DNA of 6,175 nt from Pseudomonas sp. (GTDB taxonomy: Bacteria > Pseudomonadota > Gammaproteobacteria > Pseudomonadales > Pseudomonadaceae). The stretch lies in the NCBI GenBank assembly GCA_003523465.1, contig DQAA01000315.1, forward strand, positions 5,202-11,376, given 5' to 3'. The translations under genes were made by a program, and so were the position numbers. Below the pieces are notes generated by a model, which ran no database searches, was not told the DNA's origin, and saw only the letters and a list, made by a program, of their open reading frames with translations. How positions within the stretch are numbered: position 1 is the stretch's first letter; each line of letters begins with the position of its first letter. Shown piece by piece: positions 1 through 6,175 of the stretch.

Positions 1-3000
1 CTGTCTTCCTCAGATCCGAGGTTCAATTCTCCCCGGCCATCCAGTTTCTCGGCCACGGCTTTACCGACGACTGCCATAGCCTCATCTATCCGCTCGCCAG
101 CTTTTTGGCCAACACCCGTTGAGTCAATTACTTGAGCTACGGCTAGCTGAACCACCCCTTTGGGCCCTTGCAATACTGCCAGCGCAAGAAATAGCTTGTT
201 TTTTTCATCCTCATGAAGCGCAGAAAATCTTGCAAGATCAGAGAAGTAGTCGAGTATCAACTGAGGAGGGGTTCGCTCTTTTCCTATATTGATTACATCC
301 AGTGTTAATTGGCCTGGGTTATCCTCATGGACCAGCAAAGTTTCAAGACCTTTAAGCTTTGCCAAAAAATCGGCCTGAAACTTTTTATCCGCCATCATCG
401 CATTGGCTTTTTCTTCAGACAGCCCGGACTCGCGCAGCGAACTCAGTACATCTTGGGCGAGCTTGGGACCAGCGATTTGCTCGGCCCTTTCCATCGAACG
501 CCCTGTCAGACGCTCATAGCGATTCACCAAAGCATCAACCGCTACACCTGCATCCTCATAATTCTGCTTGGCAGTCTCGGAGTAATTGATTAATCCATTC
601 CACCACTTGCTCGCAGTCTCGTCTGGATTCAGTACATCTGTCACCGAGCTGCCGGAGACATAAAGATCCGTCCGTTCCTCATGATCCCGGGTAATCTCGT
701 AGGCCTTGTCCAGATCCCGATTCAACCCCGCCGTCGAGTCCTGTTCCGTCCCGGCGTCACCACGCACGACAATCTCACCCTCACCCACCGTCGCCCGGAC
801 GATCTGTTCGCGGTCCTTTTCATACTCCCAACCGCTCACGCTCCAGCCGTTCTCGCCCTTGGTGCCCTTGCCTTCCTGGCTCGAGTCCTGCTGGATGGTG
901 CCTTTGTCGTTCTTCCAGCTACCGCCTGCGTTGACGTAGTAGCCATGCTCCTTGTCAGAGCCAGCGATATCGCTGTAGCCCAGCGTGCCGGTGTCGAGCT
1001 TGAGGTTGCCATTGTCGGCGGCGATCAAGGCACCATCGATCTGGGTGTGGTTTTCGGCGCGAATATCGACCTTGCTGCCACCGGTCACACGGGTCTGGTT
1101 CTCGACCCATTCCGTTTTTCCGGTAGTCTGGCCGTACCCGACGGAGCCACTGACCCCGGAGCCCGGACCGATGGTCACGGTAACGCTGACATCGAATTCC
1201 TTGCCGCTGACATCCCCGGTGTCGATCGCCGACGACACCTTCAGGTCACCTCCCACGCGGCCAATCACCTCGTCGCCACGCACCTGCGCACCGCTGATGG
1301 TGGTGTCCTTGCCGCTGGTGAATTTCAGTTGGTCGCCAGCGTAGAGGTAAGCCTCCTGGTGCCGCTGCGCCTCGCGTTCCAGATGGCCTTTGCCAAGGTT
1401 GACACTGGCGTAGATGCCAACCCCTTCCGACCCGACCGCAAGCCCGACTTCGCCACCTCCACTACGGCGGTCCTGCTCATTGTCGGAGTCGTTCTGAGCG
1501 GCACGGATAGTGATGTCGTTGCCCGCCGCAAGATCGACATCGCGACCGGCGTGCACCTGGCTGCCGATGATGTTCAGGTCGTTGCTGGCTTCAAGTTTGA
1601 CGTCACGACCAGCATCCAGCTGGCTGGAGGTCGAATTACCCTGGCTGCCATCAGTACCCGCAGTGCCATGGCTGCCGCCGATACCGACCTTGAAGCCGCC
1701 ACTGGTGCCACCGTGCACGCCACCCCAACTTTGCGAGTCATTGGTTTGCTGGGATGTGTCGCCATGAGCCACATCAATAGTGATGTCGCGCCCCTTGATA
1801 GCGATATCACGCCCGGCCTGGAGCTGGCTTCCCTGGATAGTCACGCTATTGCCTGCGCTGACATTGATGTCATTGCCGGCGTCGAGGGTCGAGGCCCGGT
1901 TGCTCTGCTCGGTGGTCTGCTGGCTGCTGCCTTGGGTCGAGTTGCCCAGCTTGCCGTCACCAGTAGGTCCGGCGAAGAACTGACTGACCGTATCCACCGC
2001 CTGCAAGGTGCTGGAGGCTTTACTGACGTTGTTTTCGCCACTGCCGGCGTTGCCTAGCGCGTCCTTGGTGCGACCGAAATTATGGTTTACCGAGCCGCCA
2101 GCACCCTGACTGGCGTATTCGCGCTCGTGCTCGTCGGTGCGGGTTTCACCAGCGGCGTCGATGTTGATATCGCGGCCGGCGGTGAGGTTGATGTCGTGTC
2201 CGGCCTTCAGGTCGGAACCGCTCTGATTGATGTCACGTCCGGCATTGACGCTTAGATCCTGTCCGGCCTGGACCAGACTGCCACTGGCAAGCTGTTCACG
2301 CAGACGATCCTTGGCTTTTTCCTTCTCGGTGCCGGCAAAGAAGCTGACGCCGTTATCGTCACTGTCAAACCTCAGGCCTGTATTGGAATTGCTGGACCAC
2401 TGCCCCTCGTCGTGCTGGCTTTCAGCTGCGGCCACGGTGACGTCTCGCCCGGCGTTGATGCTGACATTGCGACCGGCATTGACTCCGCTGCCTATCAGGT
2501 TGACATCACGTTCGGCACTGAGCGTTGCGTCCCGCCCGGCCAGCACCTGGCTGCCGACGCTGGTGCTGCTCCGGGCCTCTTGTCCCGATGCCTTGGCCGA
2601 GGCGAGCGATACCGAGGAAGGCAGGAGCGATGGCACGAAAACATCCGACGACAGCGATAAGCCGACCTTCTTCCGATACTCCTCGGTGCGGCTATAGGCG
2701 GTGTCGTTGGCCGACAGCAGGTCTATATCGCCCTCCTTGTCCACCAGCCCTGCGCGCAGCTCGACATCATTACCGGCGATCGCCTCACTGGCCCGCAGAC
2801 GCAGGTCACTGCCCGCCGCCAGAACAATGTCGTTACCCGCCTGCAGTTCACTGGCGACCTGGGTCGCGCTGGTCTGCAGCTCGCTCTTTCCACTTTTCGA
2901 AAGACCAAGGAACCCGGATTTTGAGGTCTTGCTGTATTCGCCGTGTTCCTCGATGCCAGAGAGCACCGCCACATCACCCGTAGCTCCAAGCAGAAGATCA

Positions 3001-6000
3001 TTGCCAGCGCCGAGCTGACTGCCAATGATCGTTACATCGCGACCACCGTCCAAGGTGATCCCGCCATTCGCGGATTTGCTGACGTTGATCGTAAGGTCGT
3101 TGCCGGCCGTAACCACCGAAGCGACATTGGTACTGTGGTAACTCTCGACTTGCGTGGACTTGCTCCGCCCGAACGAACCTTTGCTGGTTTTCTGGTAATA
3201 CGACGCCGCTTCGTTCTGGTCGGAGGCAATACTCAGATCACGAACAGCGTCGAGATCGACGTTGCCACCACCCGCAACCCTGCTGGCAATGATGGCCAGA
3301 TCCTGCCCCGCACTGATCGCCACATCCGCCCCAGCCTTGAGCACCGTCGATACCTGGCTGACGTGGTCGTCCTGGGTCTTGAGCTTTTTCGAGTTGTACG
3401 AGGCGTGCTCTTCATCCGCTGCCGACATGAGGGTGACGTCCCCCGAGGCCGAGATATCGATGTCGCGCTGGGCTTCGATCTGGCTGGCAATGGCGGCGAA
3501 GTCGCGCCCGGCCACGGCGCTGAAGTCGCGCCCGGCGGTTACGCTGCTGCCGTTCTGCTTGATGGTCTGGCTGCTTCTGCCAGACGCCGTGGTGCCGTTG
3601 ACTTCCTCGGTGGAGCCCAGCAGCAGGTCGCGACCGGCCTGGAGGCTGATGTCGCGACCGCTTTGCAGGACGCCGCCCTGGTTGATGAAGTCCTGCCCAG
3701 CCCCGATGCTCAGGTCATTGGCCGCTTCGATGCGCGCCGCGCTGTCGAGGAAGTCCCGCCGTCCGTTGGTGCCGGCCACGCCGCTGCTGTGGCTGGTCAC
3801 CGAGCGTTCGTTGATCACGTCGCCGAGAATCGTGGTCAGGCTGACGTCTCGGCCGGAGATGATGCCGCCGGCCTTGTTGACGATGTTGTTGCCCGCCAGC
3901 AGGTCCAGGCGGTTGGCCGCCTCGATCAGACCGCTGTTGACGATGTCGTTGCCGGCCATGGCCGAAAGATTGTTGCCGGCCCGCAGGGTGCCGACGTTGA
4001 GCAGGTCCTGGCCGGCGATCAGGGTGACGTCGTTGCCGGCGATCAGTGCGCCGTTGGGCGCCAGGCGGTTGTTGGCGTTGGCCATGTACAGCACCGGGAC
4101 CAGCACCTTCTCGCCATTCACCAGCATCTCTTCGAGCCAGACGATGTCGTGGGTCAGCGCCGCCACCTGTTCTGCGGTCAGCCCGACGCCCAGCGCCAGG
4201 TTCAATTGCTGGCGGCTGGCGATGGCGTTGTCCATCAGGTGCTTGAACATCTGCTCGTCGTTGTTCAAACCGGCGAGGAAGCGTTGACCGGTCGCAGTCA
4301 CGACCGCCTGCTGCAGCAGGCGCTGCTCGTAGAAACCGTCGCCGAGACGCTTGGCGCTGTCGTCCGGGTCGTAGCCAAGGCCGGAGAGCAGGTAGTCCGA
4401 ACTCATGAATTGCTTGAGCTCGGTGAGGACAGGGTTGGTTTCGACCAGGTACTTGTGCGGTTGCGAGGCCGGGGTGCTGTCGGGCAGGCCTTGCACGCGG
4501 TCGATGGTCTGGCTGGCTGCTGCAGTCGGTTCCGTTGTCGCTGGCGCGACGACAGCGCTGCTGCGCGAGTCGGCCAGCGGTGTTTCGGGACGGTTTGCGG
4601 CAGGTATGACCGTCAGGGACTTCGACGGGTCGACCGTGGTCGTTTGCCCGGTCTGGGGCATGCTGCCGGGAGCCTGCTGGCCGGGTGTCGGAACCTGACT
4701 CGTCCCCCACTGCGTAACCAGATCCGCCCGCACGGTATGAGCTTGCTCAGCTACGGCCGTTTCCCGGCTGCCAGTGAACAGCCCCGGAACGCTCTGGCCG
4801 GAAGGGTTGCCAACGGCAGGTCCAGTGACGCCGATCTGCGTATCGCGGTTGCCGGGGGTCAATCCAGGAATATTCAGGCTCGGCCCTTCCTGGCCGACGT
4901 CGACGCTGGTGCCACGATTGCCGGTTGCCAAGCCTGGAACGTTCGGGTTGGTGATCGACGACCCACCCGGCGAGGTGAGACTGATCTGCGTATCACGGTT
5001 GGCGTTGAAGCCCGACAGATCGACATTCTGTCCAGAGGCACTGACTGACCCACCGGTCTCACTGCCTGGTGCCTGGCTGACGATCCCGTCGTTACGAGTG
5101 ATATCGCTGCCAGTGCTACGTCCGGATTGCCAGTCGCCATTGCTGAAGCTGCCGACTGCGGAAACGCTGATCGAACTGGCGCTGGCGCTGACATTGCTGG
5201 CCTCCCGCGCCACCACCGATAACTGCCGGCTATCGGCGCTCAGTTGCGCAATGTCATCGAGCTGCAGATTCCTGCCACTGGTACCCGGCACAGCCTGCTC
5301 GCGTTGACCAACGTCGATGCTGGCAGCGCCGAGCGTCCAATTACGCGGGCCGCTGTCGCCTTGGGCCACCTGGCCAGCACTTGTACCCTGTCCGCTGATG
5401 CGGAACATGCCGTTCTGCCCGGTGGGCAGGCTGAAGCCCGGCAGGGTCAGTGGGTTGATCTGGCGCTGGGCCAGGTCCGGGGGCAGTTGCGCGTTAATAC
5501 TGACTGCAGTGGCGTAGGCGTTGCCTGCACTGGTGTCGGCGGTCTTGGCTCCCGCCGCGACATAGCTATACCAAGGGCGGACCACACTGTTGTTGATGTT
5601 CTGCGTGGCGTTCAGGCTGATATTGCCGCCGGCCTGAATGACTGCGTCGAGGGAAGTGCCGCTGATGACCTCGGTGCTCTGATCGACTTTCCAGGAGGTC
5701 CAGAGCAGGAAGTTAGCAAGGTCAGCATCGAAGCTACCCGAAGGGCTCGGGCTATTGTGATCGTTGAAGATGCCGGCATAGTAGGCAGCCATCGTGGTTT
5801 GATCGACATAACTCACGACCCAGCGCGAGGATTTGATTTCCTGCGCTTGCACGCCCTCATTGGTGATCGTCGTGGCCGTGACAGAAATATCGCCAGCAGC
5901 AGAAATGCTGCTCGCGGAGTTGGTCAACACTCCTGCGTTCACCAGCAGATTCGATCCGCTATTAATAGAGGCCATCTCTGTTTGTTGACTGATCTGCAGA

Positions 6001-6175
6001 CGATCAGTCTCTTGAATTAGCCAATAGCCGTTGGTCCGTGCCTTATTGCTGCGCTGATCGCAGCCAATTAGAGGGATCAGGGCACACGACAAGCGCTCGA
6101 TGCTGGTGTCGGCTTTTTCATGCTCGCTGTACTCCAGCACATCCCTGACGTTGTTCAACGTTGTGGCGGCCAGGG
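1..6175 (-). CDS. Filamentous haemagglutinin / CdiA-like two-partner-secretion exoprotein, internal fragment (partial at both ends)
   Basis: A single frame is open through the whole window: the first full codon is 6173-6171 and the last 5-3, giving 2057 residues without a stop and no identifiable start. The product resembles large exoproteins exported by a CdiB/FhaC-type outer-membrane transporter, which act in adhesion or contact-dependent inhibition. Visible in order: the end of a first haemagglutinin-repeat region, a Pro/Ser/Thr/Gly linker, a domain with KYLVETNP and LGDGFYEQR, about 1030 residues of AGxDxxxxAGxD beta-helix rungs, a block with GLNRDLDKAYEITRD, and a probably helical pretoxin-like tail. 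The N-terminal signal peptide and secretion domain lie beyond 6175, and the C-terminal effector beyond 1. The protein is almost free of cysteine (two, at residues 30 and 38), as usual in this family. The family is near certain. Whether it is a CdiA toxin (cdiA) or an FhaB-like adhesin (fhaB) cannot be decided without the C-terminus, so no symbol is given. Confidence 0.95.
3..641 (-). other. Pretoxin-like, mostly helical region, residues 1845-2057 (continues beyond the window)
   Basis: The beta-helix is replaced by Ala/Leu/Glu/Lys-rich sequence with helical character: NYSETAKQNYEDAGVAVDAL, NRYERLTGRSMERAEQIAG, KLAQDVLSSLRESGLSEEKA, KFQADFLAKLKGLETLLVHE and FSALHEDEKNKLFLALAVLQ. A moderately hydrophobic stretch, QGPKGVVQLAVAQVIDSTG, precedes GERIDEAMAVVGKAVAEKLD. 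No VENN-type pretoxin motif or toxin catalytic motif is visible before the window ends, so the effector type is unknown. By hand count plus 181-420 is about 42% G+C against 65-70% in typical FHA-2 lines, and rare codons such as TTA, CTA and TCA cluster here. This suggests an exchangeable C-terminal segment. Confidence 0.6.
642..959 (-). other. Conserved C-terminal end of FHA-2, residues 1739-1844
   Basis: After the last rungs the sequence becomes a Gly/Trp/Tyr-containing block: SDKEHGYYVNAGGSWKNDKG, then GKGTKGENGWSVSGWEYEKD, REQIVRATVGEGEIVVRG, STAGLNRDLDKAYEITRD and HEERTDLYVSGSS. The 'ATVG.G.I..R ... GLNRD...A.EIT.D ... DLYVS' signature is familiar from many CdiA/FhaB proteins at the boundary between the haemagglutinin repeats and the pretoxin region. 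No catalytic residues are apparent. It probably caps the beta-helix and forms part of the delivery apparatus; that function is inferred from its conserved position. Confidence 0.75.
960..4052 (-). repeat. FHA-2 haemagglutinin-repeat domain (beta-helix rungs), residues 708-1738
   Basis: About 1030 residues are built from rungs of the form A-G-x-D/N-hydrophobic-x-hydrophobic-x-A-G-x-D, beginning 'GALIAGNDVTLIAGQDLLN' and fading out around ALIAADNGNLKLDTGTLGYS. Examples are QAGRDISL, EAQRDIDISASGDVTL, GSQLGAGNDLLL, NAGRDINQSGSDLKAG and GSQVHAGRDVDLAAGNDITI. The pattern matches the haemagglutinin repeat family (Pfam Fil_haemagg_2 by recognition, not search). Charged or Ser/Gly-rich loops interrupt the helix at intervals (see the super-repeat). 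In CdiA, FHA-2 is needed to deliver the toxin across the target outer membrane. A local 15-bp direct repeat (gaagtcgcgcccggc at 3498-3512 and 3522-3536) encodes two adjacent AGRDF half-rungs, showing repeat expansion at DNA level. Confidence 0.9.
1338..3335 (-). repeat. About 90-residue super-repeat within FHA-2: paired rungs plus a charged loop, eight modules
   Basis: Eight modules start at an AGxD rung that follows a loop: KAGADVAI, TAGNDLTI, QAGNDIVL, LAGRDATL, QAGQDLSV, DAGNDINV, DAGRDVKL and YAGDQLKF. The alanines lie at residues 947, 1023, 1112, 1212, 1303, 1432, 1521 and 1612, so the start-to-start distances are 76, 89, 100, 91, 129, 89 and 91. Most modules run as two or three rungs, often joined by IIGSQ/IIASR-type turns, and then a hydrophilic loop such as NEAASYYQKTSK, EEHGEYSKTSK or SRTEEYRKKVG. 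The loop of the fifth interval is longest and Gly/Ser/Gln-rich. Loop sequences diverge far more than rungs. Confidence 0.75.
4053..4457 (-). other. YP-type domain between linker and FHA-2, residues 573-707
   Basis: The domain opens with HKYLVETNPVLTELKQFMSS and continues DYLLSGLGYDPDDSAKRLGD, GFYEQRLLQQ, LTAEQVAALTHDIVWLEE and VLVPVLYMAN, after which AGxD rungs begin. These are recognisable family motifs of CdiA/FhaB-type proteins (KYL.ETNP, SSDYLL, LGDGFYEQRL.QQ, LTAEQ.AALT.DIVWL). They sit at the position of the region called YP in CdiA work, which is linked to the pause in export before target-cell contact. The sequence is mostly helical in appearance, unlike the beta-helix on either side. 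Domain identity is strong from motifs; the export-arrest role is carried over from the family. Confidence 0.8.
4458..5384 (-). other. Low-complexity Ser/Thr/Gly/Pro/Gln-rich linker, residues 264-572
   Basis: About 309 residues separate the GMFRISG block from the KYLVETNP domain. The composition is dominated by Ser, Thr, Gly, Gln, Asn, Ala and Pro, with no cysteine and few charged residues. Early parts (SIDVGQREQAVPG, REASNVSASASSISVSAVG) are Ser/Ala-rich. The middle contains the PGL/NRDTQI repeats annotated separately. The last part (PTPGQQAPGSMPQTGQTTT, then APATTEPTAAASQT) is Pro/Thr-rich and probably disordered. It is a good candidate for an extended spacer; no function beyond that can be read from sequence. 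Confidence 0.65.
4747..5030 (-). repeat. Degenerate 23-27-residue protein repeat (PGL-x-x-GNRDTQI) in the linker
   Basis: Four copies of a motif follow each other: SGFNANRDTQISL, VPGLATGNRGTSVDV, IPGLTPGNRDTQIGV and VPGLFTGSRETAVAE. Their N/S-R positions fall at residues 392, 419, 442 and 469, so the spacings are 27, 23 and 27. The first and third copies are close in DNA: plus 4983-5001 and 4833-4851 share 18 of 19 bases (gatctgcgtatc, then a or g, then cggttg) exactly 150 bp apart. This fits a 50-residue double unit that duplicated and then diverged. The last three copies begin (V/I)PGL. Function unknown. Confidence 0.8.
5385..5639 (-). other. Block with conserved-looking motifs preceding the linker (residues 179-263)
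   Basis: This block begins with a rung-like stretch, 'IQAGGNISLNATQNINNS', and continues through VVRPWYSYVAAGAKTADTS to LPPDLAQRQINPLTLPGF and SLPTGQNGMFRISG. I recall closely similar strings (NNSV.RP.Y.Y, LPPDLAQ, NPLTLPGFSLPTGQNG.FR) in large Pseudomonas haemagglutinin-like proteins, where they lie shortly before the KYLVETNP domain. That is memory, not a search. No enzymatic motif is visible, and a structural role leading into the secretion-arrest domain is the simplest reading. Confidence 0.6.
5640..5840 (-). other. Aromatic-rich, non-repeat segment between conserved flanks, residues 112-178
   Basis: Just after the rung ending TNEGVQAQ, the rung pattern stops for about 65 residues rich in aromatics: three Trp, three Tyr and three Phe within roughly 55 residues, including SSRWVVSYVD, AAYYAGIFND and NFLLWTSWKVD. 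Rung-like sequence resumes at 'IQAGGNISLNA'. An insertion of this kind between repeat regions, N-terminal to the YP-type domain, sits where CdiA proteins carry their receptor-binding region. That role is inference from position; no motif proves it. It could equally be a structural excursion from the beta-helix. Confidence 0.5.
5841..6173 (-). other. End of first haemagglutinin-repeat region (FHA-1-like), residues 1-111
   Basis: The segment reads as irregular beta-helix rungs, for example 'SGSNLLVNAGVLTNSASS' followed by 'ISAAGDISVTATTITNEG', at about 20 residues per turn. This style (LTNSG, ITNEG, SAAGDISV) is typical of the filamentous haemagglutinin repeats upstream of the mid-protein domains. 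Residues 1-50 are less regular and carry the motif SCALIPLIGC, the only cysteines in the visible protein. In CdiA proteins the corresponding part forms the extracellular filament leading to the receptor-binding region. The limits are approximate, because rungs grade into the next segment. Confidence 0.7.

Noticed and set aside
309..593. Small plus-strand ORFs near the low-coordinate end, considered as an immunity gene
   Set aside because: An immunity gene would lie after the exoprotein stop on the minus strand. The exoprotein frame is still open to base 3, and these ORFs are antisense to clear helical coding sequence.
1085..1125. VENQ string in the exoprotein, considered as the VENN pretoxin motif
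   Set aside because: It sits inside a beta-helix rung context (KTEWVENQTRVTGG), about 250 residues before the pretoxin-like region begins, and has Q instead of the last N. It is a chance match.
681..2057. Plus-strand ORF of 458 codons, apparently hydrophobic and Ala/Val-rich
   Set aside because: It is in the same antisense register and ends at a minus-strand CTA Leu codon. Its Ala/Val/Asp periodicity is the complement of AGRD/GND rungs, not real membrane segments.
4833..5001. The 150-bp spaced near-identical 19-mers as a possible insertion or attachment site
   Set aside because: Both copies are in frame and encode the same NRDTQI motif of a protein repeat. No transposase, integrase or target-site duplication is present.
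2943..5048. Plus-strand ORF of 701 codons
   Set aside because: It runs in exact antisense register to the haemagglutinin codons. It stays open because TTA, CTA and TCA are rare in this G+C-rich gene, and it ends exactly at a TCA Ser codon on the minus strand. The translation shows mirrored rung periodicity and no recognisable domain.
5244..6020. Plus-strand ORF of 258 codons
   Set aside because: It is also an in-register antisense shadow of the same minus-strand gene. I see no convincing ribosome binding site or protein family.

Overview
The whole window lies inside one very large gene on the minus strand. Read from high to low coordinates, the frame whose codons occupy plus positions 3k to 3k+2 is open from 6173 down to 3. 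That is 2057 consecutive sense codons with no stop, so neither the start nor the stop codon is present. The translation is a filamentous-haemagglutinin/CdiA-type exoprotein of a two-partner (type Vb) secretion system. It shows long runs of AGxD-type beta-helix rungs, a conserved 'KYLVETNP ... SDYLL ... LGDGFYEQR' domain, and a C-terminal 'LNRDLDKAYEITRD' block. The G+C-rich codon use and remembered similarity to FhaB-like proteins suggest a Pseudomonas, probably of the fluorescens group; that assignment is inference.

Layout in protein order (window residue numbers): residues 1-111 (6173-5841) are the end of the first haemagglutinin-repeat region, with the only two cysteines. Residues 112-178 (5840-5640) are an aromatic-rich segment that looks variable. 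Residues 179-263 (5639-5385) are a block with conserved-looking motifs. Residues 264-572 (5384-4458) are a Ser/Thr/Gly/Pro/Gln-rich linker holding a degenerate 'PGL..GNRDTQI' repeat. Residues 573-707 (4457-4053) correspond in position to the YP domain of CdiA proteins. Residues 708-1738 (4052-960) are the second haemagglutinin-repeat domain (FHA-2), including an eight-module super-repeat. Residues 1739-1844 (959-642) are the conserved end of FHA-2. Residues 1845-2057 (641-3) are a probably helical pretoxin-like region in DNA of clearly lower G+C.

In the known family, a CdiB/FhaC-type outer-membrane transporter exports such a protein. FHA-1 and a receptor-binding region are displayed on the cell surface, while YP, FHA-2, pretoxin and the toxic C-terminus follow. 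The transporter gene, the N-terminal secretion domain, the toxin tip and any immunity gene would all lie outside this window. I see no RNA gene, mobile element, CRISPR array, promoter or terminator. Every plus-strand ORF is best explained as an antisense shadow of this gene. I found no undescribed system; the items most worth a second look are the NRDTQI repeat linker, the aromatic segment, the super-repeat architecture and the low-G+C tail.
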